Shown in pieces: positions 15,235-22,798 of a stretch of DNA of 24,053 nt. The stretch comes from JANPPS01 sp031428635 (GTDB lineage Bacteria; Pseudomonadota; Alphaproteobacteria; Acetobacterales; Acetobacteraceae). A program made the translations under genes and the position numbers. Location of the stretch: contig JANPPS010000031.1 of NCBI GenBank assembly GCA_031428635.1, positions 1 to 24,053 on the forward strand. The letters are read 5' to 3'. The first letter of the stretch is position 1, and the number at the start of each line of letters is the position of its first letter. The notes beneath the pieces are model-generated. The model was not told where the DNA came from. It searched no databases and saw only the letters and a list, made by a program, of their open reading frames with translations.

Positions 15235-16094
15235 GCGAGATCGTCCCCCGCCCGACGCCGCGGTTCGAGCTGGAAAGCGCGCCCGCCCCGCGGCTGGAAC
15301 CGGTGCCGGTAATTATCGTGACCGACCCTTCGCCGCCCACCGGGTCTGTTCGGATGGCGCTGGTGGGGCTGAGCGTGCTGGCGGCCGGCTTCATGGGGCT
15401 GTCGAGCGTGAATTTTGTCGTGGACCAGTTCGCGCGTGGTCCTGTGCTGGGCTGGGCGTCGGTGGGCGTGGGTGTCATAGGCCTGTGCATTGCGGGCGCC
15501 GGGATATGGCGGGAGTTGCGGGCGCTGGGCACGCTAGGCCGCATCGATACGATCCGGCGGGATTTGGCATCGACCGAGTCCGACCGAATTGCCCGCGGCG
15601 CGCTGGCCTGGGCCGCAATCGCGCCAGGCGGGCCAGCGTTGGTGCCGGCGTTACGGGCAATGAACGATCCGGACGCGATGCTTGCCCTGCTGCGCGCCGG
15701 GCCGAGTACTACACTGCGGGCGCAGGCAGAGGCGCAGGGGCGTGCCGCGGCGCTGCAGGTTGTGGCCGGTATTGCGGCCATGCCGTCGCCCGCGTTCGAC
15801 GTGGCCCTTATCGGCTGGCGTGGATTGCGCCTGGTGCGGCAGGTGGCGGCGCTGTACGGCGTACGGCCGGGGGCGCTGGGAGCGCTGTCGTTACTGCGGC
15901 GGACCGTCAGTTCGGCGACGCTGGTGGGGGCGACGGAACTGGCAGCCAACGCGGCGGCGCAGGCAGTGCTGTCGCATCCGCTACTGTCGCATGTGGTGGG
16001 AGAGATGGCAGGCGCCGGCGTCGCGGCCCGGCGCATGGTGGTCCTGGCCCGCGCGGCGGCGGTGGCGTGCGATCCGGTGCCGCCACCACCGTAG
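15231..16094 (+). CDS. ycjF: YcjF-family membrane protein (DUF697/TIGR01620)
   Basis: Inner-membrane partner of YcjX; molecular role unknown. A Pro-rich cytoplasmic start (residues 1-38) leads into two predicted membrane segments at about 42-64 and 72-93. A large soluble domain follows, with the DUF697-like C-terminal pattern (IGWRGLRLVRQVAALYGVRPG and LVGATELAANAAAQ). The GTG start overlaps the ycjX stop as GTGA, supporting cotranslation. Length is 287 residues, shorter than the 353 of E. coli, mainly at the N-terminus. The identity rests mostly on topology, the motif pattern and its pairing with ycjX. It ends 10 bases before the convergent amidohydrolase gene. Confidence 0.85.
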   Translation: MSEIVPRPTPRFELESAPAPRLEPVPVIIVTDPSPPTGSVRMALVGLSVLAAGFMGLSSVNFVVDQFARGPVLGWASVGVGVIGLCIAGAGIWRELRALGTLGRIDTIRRDLASTESDRIARGALAWAAIAPGGPALVPALRAMNDPDAMLALLRAGPSTTLRAQAEAQGRAAALQVVAGIAAMPSPAFDVALIGWRGLRLVRQVAALYGVRPGALGALSLLRRTVSSATLVGATELAANAAAQAVLSHPLLSHVVGEMAGAGVAARRMVVLARAAAVACDPVPPPP

Positions 16095-16104
16095 CTGAAG
16101 CGGC

Positions 16105-17331
16105 CTAGCCGAACGCCCGCTTCACCCACCGCCCGCCCTGCATGATCGCGGCCAAATGCGCGCCTTGGCCCTCTAGCAGGCTCCAATCCTCAAGCGGATT
16201 GCCATCGACCACCAGCAAATCGGCCTCGAACCCCGGCTCGATCACGCCCAGTCGGTCATCGATCCGGCAAAGACGCGCCGCCAGCGTCGTGGCAGAGCGT
16301 AGAACGTCCAGCGCGGGCAGGACGCGCGCGCGGAGGGCGAATTCGCCGGATTGATGCTGGTGCATCGGGCCCAACAGGTCGGTGCCGTACGCCATCGGCA
16401 AGCCCGCTTCCTGCATTATCGCCAGCGAGTCGAGCCCGGCCTGCCGCACCGTCTCGATCTTGGCCACACTTTCCGGCTTCATCCCCAGTGCCGCCCCTTC
16501 GATCGCCAGGCGTTGGTAGGTGATCAGGGTCGGTACCGCGATCGCCCCCTGCTGGGCCGCCAGGGCTGCGGTCGCGGCCGTGATGAGGTTGCAATGCTCT
16601 AGCGAATGGACCCCGCACTGCAGCGCACGAATGATCGCGGCATCGGTGTACAGATGCGCCGACACGTACGTGCCGAGGTTCTCTGCCTCCTCCACCGCCG
16701 CCTGCAACTCGTCCTGCGAAAACTGCAGCATGTGGATCGGGTCGGCTGGCGAGGCGATGCCGCCATTGGCCATCACCTTGATGAAGTCAGCCCCCGCGCG
16801 CAGCTCCTGCCGGGCCGCCAGGCGCACCGCGTCCACCCCGTCACACAGCCGGCCCATGGAGCCCACCCTCTCGAATTGCGGGCGGTCATCGGCGCGGGAA
16901 CGGCTGTCGCAATGGCCACCGGTCTGGCTCAATGCCTTGCCCGAGATCACCAGCCGCGGCCCGGTGACGATACCCTGTTCCTGCGCTTCCTTCAGCCCGG
17001 CATCGGCGCCGCCCACGTCCCGCACGGTGGTAAAGCCTCGCATCAGCATGGCGTGCATGATCTGCCCCGCGCGCAACGCCGCGAGCGAGGAGGGCTGCGC
17101 CGCATTGGCCGCCAAATCCGCCATCGCCGCCACGACGTGCACATGCGCGTCGATCAGGCCCGGCATCAGCACGCGCCCGCCTAGATCGACACGCTCGGCC
17201 GATGTGCCGGTGATCGGCCGGTCCGATACCTCCCGGATCGTGCTGCCTTCCACCAGGACATGGATGCCGTCGCGGGGGCCATCATGGCGCGGGTCCAGCA
17301 CGCGTCCGCCGCTGAATAGGATCTGGCTCAT
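16105..17331 (-). CDS. Metal-dependent amidohydrolase (imidazolonepropionase/prolidase-like)
   Basis: Member of the amidohydrolase superfamily, whose members hydrolyse C-N bonds in cyclic amides, Xaa-Pro dipeptides or N-acyl amino acids. The binuclear metal site is complete by motif: H63 and H65 (DAHVHV), a probable carboxylated Lys185 in DFIKVMANGG, H226 (SAHLYT), H246 in HSLEHC, and D318 (YGTDLL). Length is 408 residues. It resembles the subgroup often annotated as Xaa-Pro dipeptidase or imidazolonepropionase-related. Its start overlaps the upstream M24 gene by 4 bases (ATGA), so the two form an operon. The exact substrate cannot be read from the sequence; no signal peptide is seen, so cytoplasmic. 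Confidence 0.9.
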   Translation of the reverse strand: MSQILFSGGRVLDPRHDGPRDGIHVLVEGSTIREVSDRPITGTSAERVDLGGRVLMPGLIDAHVHVVAAMADLAANAAQPSSLAALRAGQIMHAMLMRGFTTVRDVGGADAGLKEAQEQGIVTGPRLVISGKALSQTGGHCDSRSRADDRPQFERVGSMGRLCDGVDAVRLAARQELRAGADFIKVMANGGIASPADPIHMLQFSQDELQAAVEEAENLGTYVSAHLYTDAAIIRALQCGVHSLEHCNLITAATAALAAQQGAIAVPTLITYQRLAIEGAALGMKPESVAKIETVRQAGLDSLAIMQEAGLPMAYGTDLLGPMHQHQSGEFALRARVLPALDVLRSATTLAARLCRIDDRLGVIEPGFEADLLVVDGNPLEDWSLLEGQGAHLAAIMQGGRWVKRAFG

Positions 17332-18539
17332 GCGGCAACTCCGAACGGGTTATCGACGGATTGGCTGGGCTCGGTAAACCAGCGCGCCCCCGCCGCGGTC
17401 ATGGTGATGCAGTCTTCCAGCCGGACGCCGAACTCACCGTAGATGCAGATTGTCGGTTCGTTGGAAAAGCACATGCCAACCGCGATCGGCGTCATGTTGC
17501 CCTGCACCATGTAACTCTCTTCATGCACGTCCATGCCGATGCCGTGCCCGGTGCGGTGCGGCAGGCCGGGCACTTGATAGCCTGGCCCGAATCCGGCGGC
17601 GACGATCACCCCGCGCGCCGCCCGGTCGACCGCCTCACACGGGGCGCCGAGCACCGCTGCGTCGAACCCGGCCTGCTGCGCCCGCTGCTCCAGTTCCCAA
17701 ATCTCTCGCTGCCGGGACGTGGGCGTGCCGAGCACGTAGGTACGGGTGATGTCCGACCGATACCCCTCGACAAAGCAGCCGGTGTCGACCAGCACCATGT
17801 CCCCATCGGCCAGCGTCTGCGTATACGGGACGCCGTGCGGGTAGGCCGTCGCCTCGCCAAACTGCACCGCGCGGGAGGCGGGTTGACCGCCCAGCTTGCG
17901 ATGCGCCGCGTCCAGGAACGCCTGCACCTCCGCGGTGCCGAGGCCCGGTGTCATGCAGCGTGCGGCCGCCGCCTGGACTACCAGGGTGATGTCCATCGCG
18001 ATCTGCAACAGCGCAACCTCAGCCGGGGATTTGACCATGCGGCAGGCGGCGGTGATGGCGGCGGCGTTGGTAAAACCGAAGCTGTTGCCGGCCCGGCGTA
18101 GCCCGTCTGCGATGGTGAACGGCGTGGCCGGGTCAATCGCGACGGTGCCGCTATGTGCGCCCTGGCTGCGTATGGTCTGGATCACCAACGCCGTTGGGTC
18201 CTCGTGCTCTTCCCACACACGGATATCGGCGCCGAACCGTAGCATGCTGCGGGTTTTAGGCTCCTCGAACGCTGGGCTGAGATACGCGATCCCCCCCTCG
18301 ACTGGGATTACGGCACCATGCAGCCGCTCGGTCAGGCCCAACGCGACACCGGTGAAGTAGCGCAGGTTGGTGGAGGTATCGAGGTAGAGGGCGTCCACCC
18401 CCTGGTCCCGCATCAAGCGTTGGGCACGGGCGACCCGGGCCTGGTATTCCGCGACCTCGATCGGCTGCACCGCCGCCGTCATGGGCGTCATGCGGTCCAA
18501 TTCTGCGGCAAAGGTCGAACCGCCAACGCCTTGCACCAT
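17328..18539 (-). CDS. M24 family metallohydrolase (Xaa-Pro peptidase/creatinase-like)
   Basis: Pita-bread-fold enzyme. The N-terminal creatinase-type domain (about residues 30-165) precedes the catalytic domain, which holds all five M24 metal ligands: D252, D263, H332, E361 and E375, plus a conserved HG at 235-236. Family members cleave X-Pro peptides, creatine, ectoine or related compounds; here the substrate is open. A strong GGAGGGG lies about 9 bases before the ATG at 18539 (minus strand), which supports this start over in-frame Mets at 18491 and 18482. Length is 403 residues. It is first in a two-gene operon with the amidohydrolase and divergent from an ABC importer, suggesting intracellular breakdown of the imported compound. 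Confidence 0.9.
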   Translation of the reverse strand: MVQGVGGSTFAAELDRMTPMTAAVQPIEVAEYQARVARAQRLMRDQGVDALYLDTSTNLRYFTGVALGLTERLHGAVIPVEGGIAYLSPAFEEPKTRSMLRFGADIRVWEEHEDPTALVIQTIRSQGAHSGTVAIDPATPFTIADGLRRAGNSFGFTNAAAITAACRMVKSPAEVALLQIAMDITLVVQAAAARCMTPGLGTAEVQAFLDAAHRKLGGQPASRAVQFGEATAYPHGVPYTQTLADGDMVLVDTGCFVEGYRSDITRTYVLGTPTSRQREIWELEQRAQQAGFDAAVLGAPCEAVDRAARGVIVAAGFGPGYQVPGLPHRTGHGIGMDVHEESYMVQGNMTPIAVGMCFSNEPTICIYGEFGVRLEDCITMTAAGARWFTEPSQSVDNPFGVAA

Positions 18540-18678
18540 GTTCCGGCCCCTCCGCTGATTTTGCGAGACGCTACCGGCGGCCGGCGCGCAACGCCACCCT
18601 TGCCCCTTGTCGAGCGGCTCCTGATTCTGGCAGGGTTATAATCTCCTGCTGATCGGAAACGGAGATGATTGTCGCTAG
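18540..18678. promoter_or_regulatory. Divergent promoter region between hydrolase and importer operons
   Basis: This 139-base spacer separates the M24 gene (minus) from the permease gene (plus). It contains a perfect TATAAT at 18637-18642, striking in GC-rich DNA and 36 bases before the permease ATG. On the other strand the same bases read TATAAC (18640-18635), so the element could serve either direction. No good -35 hexamer is found at 16-18 bases on either side, so an activator-dependent promoter is possible. No clear dyad operator was seen. Confidence 0.4.
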
Positions 18679-19506
18679 ATGACACACGGTATAGCCGGCC
18701 AGGGACGTGAATGGATGGGCCGCACCATCATGCACGTCGTGCTGGCACTGGGCGTCGCCGTCGTGTTCCTGCCGTTGGTGTTAACGGTCTATCTCAGTAC
18801 GTTCGATGAGACGCTGATCGTCTTTCCGCCCCATGGCTACACGCTGCATTGGTACGCTGGTATCCTTCCGACGTTCGGGGCCGCGCTGCGAACCAGCCTG
18901 TTGGTGGCGTTGGCCGCGGTGGCCGGTAGCTTGGCCCTTGGCATACCCGCCGGCATCGCCCTGTCACGCTACCGCTTCACCGGGCGGGGTGCGGTTGCGA
19001 CGCTGCTGCTGGCGCCACTGACGCTGCCTGGCGTGGCGATCGGTCTGGGTATCTTCGTGCTGGCCGTCTTGATCGAGGAACGGACGGAGTGGGCGATGAG
19101 CGGCTCGATCGGGCTGTTGGTCGCCGCCCACGTGCTGATTACGCTGCCCTGGGTCGTCCGGCTGTGCCTGGCGTCGCTCGCAAATCACGACCGCGCGGCG
19201 GAGGAAGCGGCTGCAAGCCTCGGTGCGCCGCCGCTGATGGTGATCTGGCGCGTCACGCTGCCGGCGATGCAGGGCGGCATCATCGCCGGCGCGCTGTTCG
19301 CGTTCATCGTCTCGTTTGAAAATCTCGAGATGACGCTGTTCCTGACCGCGCCCGGCATGACGACTCTGCCGATCGCCGTGCTGCAATACTTGCAATACCA
19401 TATCGATCCGTTAGTGGCGGCCGTGGCGGTCGCGCAGGTTGTGCTGGTGGGCGGCGCGCTGCTGCTGCTGGACCGACTGACGCCGGTATCGCGCGTGATT
19501 GCATGA
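18679..19506 (+). CDS. ABC transporter permease, PotC-like (polyamine/opine class)
   Basis: Inner-membrane subunit of a binding-protein-dependent importer. Six hydrophobic segments are visible, beginning with VVLALGVAVVFLPLVLTVYLS near residues 20-40. The cytoplasmic EAA loop that contacts the ATPase is at about 175-200 (AEEAAASLGAPPLMVIWRVTLP). Length is 275 residues, typical of PotC. ATG 18679 has only a distant GGAG; an in-frame ATG at 18715 is preceded by AGGGA and could be the true start. Its stop overlaps the next gene (ATGA). It is the first gene of a permease-ATPase-binding protein-permease operon. Confidence 0.92.
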   Translation: MTHGIAGQGREWMGRTIMHVVLALGVAVVFLPLVLTVYLSTFDETLIVFPPHGYTLHWYAGILPTFGAALRTSLLVALAAVAGSLALGIPAGIALSRYRFTGRGAVATLLLAPLTLPGVAIGLGIFVLAVLIEERTEWAMSGSIGLLVAAHVLITLPWVVRLCLASLANHDRAAEEAAASLGAPPLMVIWRVTLPAMQGGIIAGALFAFIVSFENLEMTLFLTAPGMTTLPIAVLQYLQYHIDPLVAAVAVAQVVLVGGALLLLDRLTPVSRVIA

Positions 19507-20603
19507 GCCGGCTTGCGCTGCGCGGGTTGGGCAAGCGCTACGGGTCGACCCGGGCGGTTACCAGCGTCGACCTCGACATCTCGGATGGTGAGATGGTCGT
19601 GCTGCTGGGCCCGTCGGGCTGCGGAAAAACGACTATATTACGCATGATCGCGGGATTTGTGCCGCCGACCGACGGGGATATCCTACTCGATGGGCAGAGC
19701 ATTGTGGGGTTACCGCCGTACAAGCGGGACCTCGGCCTAGTGTTCCAATCCTACGCGCTATTTCCGCACATGACCGTCGCCCGCAACGTGGCGTTCGGGT
19801 TGGAGATGCGGGGCGTCAATGGGCCGGCGCGGGATACGCAGGTCGCGGAGATGCTGCGCCTGACCCGTCTAGAACCCTACACAGCCCGTTTGCCGCGGGA
19901 GCTTTCGGGCGGGCAGCAACAGCGGGTAGCGCTCGCCCGAGCACTCGCGACCCGGCCGCGCCTGCTGCTGTTGGATGAGCCGCTTTCGAACCTCGACGCG
20001 GCGCTGCGCGGGGAGGTGGGGCGCGACATCCGTCTGCTGCAGCGCTCGACGGGCCTGACGACAATAATGGTGACGCACGATCAGGACGAGGCGATGGCCA
20101 TGGCCGACCGGCTTGTGGTGATGCAGGACGGCCACGTGCAGCAAATCGGTACGCAGGAAGACCTGTATGAGCGGCCAGCGACGCCGTTCGTTGCGCGCTT
20201 CATCGGCCGCAGCAACATGCTGGATGGCACACTGGGCGCCGATGGGCGAATGCAGGTGGACGGCGCGGACATCAGCCTCGCGGGGTGTCATGCCGGTCGC
20301 GGCGCCTGCACCCTCGCGCTACGGCCGGAGCGGCTGAGCCTCGGCGGTGCCGGTGCTGGTGGGATGGAGGCGGTGGTCGAGCTGGCAAGCTACCTTGGTC
20401 CGGTGCGTGAGCATCTGGTACGGGTCGGCAGCGGCCAGCGCGTCGTGGTGCGCGAAAGTACCGCCCGGACCGGCACCCTGCTGGCACCTGGCACACCCGT
20501 CACGGTCCGTTGGGACACCGGGGCCGAGCGTGTGTTCGACGCCGTCGGGTTACCGATTGCGGCCCAAGAACCGATTGAAACGAGGATCACCCACCATGCA
20601 TGA
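19503..20603 (+). CDS. ABC transporter ATP-binding protein, PotA-like
   Basis: ATPase that drives the importer encoded around it. Canonical motifs are present: Walker A GPSGCGKT (36-43), Q-loop Gln82 in VFQSYALFPH, signature LSGGQ (134-138), Walker B LLLLDEP (154-160) and the switch His192 in VTHDQDEAMAMADR. A C-terminal TOBE-type regulatory domain spans about 230-350. The 366-residue length and TOBE domain place it in the spermidine/putrescine/iron class. Translation start overlaps the preceding stop by 4 bases, and its own stop overlaps the binding-protein start by 8 bases. Confidence 0.95.
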   Translation: MSRLALRGLGKRYGSTRAVTSVDLDISDGEMVVLLGPSGCGKTTILRMIAGFVPPTDGDILLDGQSIVGLPPYKRDLGLVFQSYALFPHMTVARNVAFGLEMRGVNGPARDTQVAEMLRLTRLEPYTARLPRELSGGQQQRVALARALATRPRLLLLDEPLSNLDAALRGEVGRDIRLLQRSTGLTTIMVTHDQDEAMAMADRLVVMQDGHVQQIGTQEDLYERPATPFVARFIGRSNMLDGTLGADGRMQVDGADISLAGCHAGRGACTLALRPERLSLGGAGAGGMEAVVELASYLGPVREHLVRVGSGQRVVVRESTARTGTLLAPGTPVTVRWDTGAERVFDAVGLPIAAQEPIETRITHHA

Positions 20604-21639
20604 GCACCCATTCCGCCTGCCGCGCCGGGCCCTGCTGGGTGCGGCGGCCGCCGTGCCGCTATTTTCCCGACATGCGGCGGCGGAAGAACAATTGGTCGTC
20701 GCGACCTGGGGCGGCGATTACGCCAATTTGCTGAAGGCTAATGTCGAGCAGCCAATACTAACGCCCGAGAACATCATGGTGACCCAGGATATCGGGGACG
20801 AGGATCCGCGCGTCGCCAAGATGTATGCCCAGCGCCGCCTGCCACGCAGCACCGACGACGTCGTGTGTCTGCAGGGCGTGCGCGGGCATGAGGTGGGCCT
20901 GGCCGGGCTGGTCGAAGCGCTGGACGAAACGAAGGTGCCGAACCTGGCGCACGTGTTGCCGAACCTGCGCTCGCCATACTACGCGCCGCATATCTGGAGC
21001 CCGCAGGTCATCATCTACAACCCGGACAAGGTGCAGTCTCCGCCCACGACGTTCACCGACCTGCTGGATCCCAAGTACAAGGGCCGGGTCGGGGTGGGCG
21101 ACATCAACTATTTCTACATCATGATGGCGGCGGCGTTGGCGGCGACGGGCGATGTGAACAAGGTGGACGCGCCAGAGACCAGGGCGCTTGTCGAGAAGCT
21201 CAACGAAAACGGGTTGCGGCTATATCCATCCACCGACTCGATCGGGGCCGGCATCAAATCGGGGGAGATCGACGTCGGCATCATGTGGCTGGCCCGCGTC
21301 ATCATGTGGCAGAATGCCGGCATCCCCGTTAAGGCGAGTTTCCAGACCGAGGGGTCGGTGCTGTATATCTCGGGCATGGTCGTACCCAAAAATGCGGGTA
21401 ATAAACCGGCTGCTTACAAGTACTTGAACGCCATGCTTCAACCGTCGGCACAGACACGGTTCGCCGAACGCATGGGCTACTTGCCGACGGTCGATGACTG
21501 CAAACTGACCGGCAAGGTGGGCGAGCAGCTTGCCTTCCCGGAGCCGGCGCCAAAACTGTTTCCCCCCAACTACGACATCACCGGCAAGCTGCAGAGCCCG
21601 ACGTCGGAGTGGTGGAAGAAGACGATGCAGAAGGCATGA
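20596..21639 (+). CDS. ABC transporter periplasmic substrate-binding protein, PotD-like
   Basis: Periplasmic receptor that delivers ligand to the importer. ATG 20596 follows a GAGGATC ribosome binding site and overlaps the ATPase stop. The leader PFRLPRRALLGAAAAVPLFS has a twin-arginine pair (residues 10-11) and a likely cut near Ala29, suggesting Tat export of a folded protein. The mature part has the type II periplasmic-binding pattern of the extracellular solute-binding family 1/PotD group (VVATWGGDYANLLKAN near the start, IDVGIMWLARVIMW later). Length is 347 residues. The ligand is not predictable here; polyamine-class proteins also bind opines, amino-acid derivatives or choline-like compounds. 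Confidence 0.92.
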   Translation: MHEHPFRLPRRALLGAAAAVPLFSRHAAAEEQLVVATWGGDYANLLKANVEQPILTPENIMVTQDIGDEDPRVAKMYAQRRLPRSTDDVVCLQGVRGHEVGLAGLVEALDETKVPNLAHVLPNLRSPYYAPHIWSPQVIIYNPDKVQSPPTTFTDLLDPKYKGRVGVGDINYFYIMMAAALAATGDVNKVDAPETRALVEKLNENGLRLYPSTDSIGAGIKSGEIDVGIMWLARVIMWQNAGIPVKASFQTEGSVLYISGMVVPKNAGNKPAAYKYLNAMLQPSAQTRFAERMGYLPTVDDCKLTGKVGEQLAFPEPAPKLFPPNYDITGKLQSPTSEWWKKTMQKA

Positions 21640-22532
21640 CCGCAGCCGCCACCGTAGCCGTCACCGGGGGCCCGGGCCCCCGGGCCGCGGGGACGCGAAC
21701 GCTGCCGGCGGCCGCCGCCTTTCTGGCGCCCGCCGTCGCGGTCGTGCTCGCAATGCTGGTGGCGCCGCTGCTGCTCGTGCTGCGCTTTAGTGTCAATCAA
21801 TACGATATGACCGAGCTGATGATCGAAGCGGTGACGCCCGCCAACTATCTGCGGTTCGTGTCCGATGCGTTCTATGTGGGCGTGCTGCGGACGACGCTGG
21901 GCGTGGCATTGCTGTCGACGGTGCTATGCCTGCTGTTCGGCATCCCGATCGCCTGGCGGCTTGCCCGGATGCGTAGCCGGTGGAAAACGGTCTGCATGCT
22001 GGCGATGGTGCTGCCGCTATTTGTCGGCAGTGTCACGCGGATGGTGGGCTGGATGATCCTCTTCGCCCATGCCGGGATGGTCGATACGGCGGTGCGGTGG
22101 CTGACGGGCCATGGATTGGAGGTGATGTACACGTCGTTCGCCGTGATCTCCGGCATTGTGTCGATCAACCTGCCGTTCGTGGTGCTGACGATGCAGGCGA
22201 CAATGGAGACCATCGACCCCCGGCTGGAGGAAGCGGCGCAGAGCCTGGGTGCGCCGCCCGGCCGCACGTTCTGGCGGGTTGTGTGGCCCCTGGCGCTGCC
22301 GGGCATTGCGATTGCCGGCATCCTTTGTTTCATTCTGGCGATGAACGCCTACGCAACGCCCTATTTGTTGGGCGGACCGCGGTTCCAGATGATGGCGCCG
22401 CTGTTGTACTGGGAGTTCAGTACGAACAATAACTGGCCGTTCGCGTCGGCGATGGCGCTAATTTTGATGACGACGACGCTTTGCCTTACGGCCGCGAGCG
22501 GCTTGTTGATCCCGCGCCGCTATCGCGCGTGA
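21636..22532 (+). CDS. ABC transporter permease, PotB-like
   Basis: Second membrane subunit of the importer. The ATG at 21636 overlaps the binding-protein stop (ATGA). An Ala/Gly/Pro-rich N-terminal tail precedes the first membrane segment (about 25-49). Six segments in all are visible, and the EAA loop is at about 199-224 (LEEAAQSLGAPPGRTFWRVVWPLALPGI region). Length is 298 residues. The gene order permease-ATPase-binding protein-permease differs from E. coli potABCD but is a known rearranged arrangement in proteobacteria. Its stop overlaps a small GTG-started frame. Confidence 0.92.
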   Translation: MTAAATVAVTGGPGPRAAGTRTLPAAAAFLAPAVAVVLAMLVAPLLLVLRFSVNQYDMTELMIEAVTPANYLRFVSDAFYVGVLRTTLGVALLSTVLCLLFGIPIAWRLARMRSRWKTVCMLAMVLPLFVGSVTRMVGWMILFAHAGMVDTAVRWLTGHGLEVMYTSFAVISGIVSINLPFVVLTMQATMETIDPRLEEAAQSLGAPPGRTFWRVVWPLALPGIAIAGILCFILAMNAYATPYLLGGPRFQMMAPLLYWEFSTNNNWPFASAMALILMTTTLCLTAASGLLIPRRYRA

Positions 22533-22654
22533 ACCATGACGTCGATCCGTTCGCGCCCGTCCCGGCCCTGACATGGGCGACGCGGCACCTGGGCGTTACG
22601 GGCAAGACAGCAGGGGCGGCAACGCCGGCCAATGATACGGTACCGGCGGCCTAA
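22529..22654 (+). CDS. Small possible ORF overlapping the importer operon end (41 aa)
   Basis: GTG 22529 overlaps the permease stop as GTGA and opens 41 codons to TAA at 22652. About three quarters of third positions are G or C, consistent with the coding style of the neighbours, and the reading MNHDVDPFAPVPALTWATRH continues into an Ala/Thr-rich end. No family is recognised. It could be a real small gene, the 5' stub of a further operon gene cut by the composition break that follows, or chance. No ribosome binding site beyond the coupling overlap is evident. Confidence 0.3.
   Translation: MNHDVDPFAPVPALTWATRHLGVTGKTAGAATPANDTVPAA
22623..22648 (+). other. Hairpin at the end of the importer operon
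   Basis: CGCCGG (22623-22628) and CCGGCG (22643-22648) form a 6-bp perfect stem with a 14-base loop, 91 bases after the permease stop and inside the end of the small ORF. No T-run follows, so a termination role is only possible. Confidence 0.3.
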
Positions 22655-22693
22655 ACCCCTTGGGTACCTTAGTTCTGAGCTGCGGTACGCTAG

Positions 22694-22722
22694 TCGGTTG
22701 GGGTTAATCCCCGCTCGACCGA
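22694..22722. other. Compound hairpin between convergent operon ends (candidate bidirectional terminator)
   Basis: Outer arms TCGGT (22694-22698) and ACCGA (22718-22722) enclose an inner stem GGGG (22700-22703) and CCCC (22709-22712) with a TTAAT loop. It lies between the convergent importer operon and glyoxalase III gene. There is no T-tract on either side, so it would be an atypical terminator. The rest of the 22655-22798 gap shows no gene. Confidence 0.35.
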
Positions 22723-22798
22723 TGTCGCTCGGTGGCGCGGCCGGACACCGACTACTCGAATGGCCGGCCGTGCCAGAAAGCGACTACCGGGCCGTTTA

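Noticed and set aside
15074..16108. Plus-strand 344-residue ORF covering most of ycjF in another frame
   Set aside because: The translation is low-complexity Gly/Arg/Ala, while the ycjF frame has membrane segments, a coupled GTGA start and family patterns.
15125..16186. Long minus-strand ORF of 353 residues opposite ycjX-ycjF
   Set aside because: Composition is Arg/Ser/Pro/Ala-rich as expected from the antisense of GC-rich coding DNA; it overlaps two well-supported genes and shows no family motif.
16520..17377. Plus-strand 285-residue ORF opposite the amidohydrolase
   Set aside because: It is antisense to a gene with a full set of metal ligands; its own translation is Ser/Arg/Pro-rich without motifs.
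22655..22798. Possible tRNA or structured RNA in the gap after the importer operon
   Set aside because: Several stems are present, but no acceptor stem, T-loop (GGTTCRA-type) or anticodon arm could be assembled.
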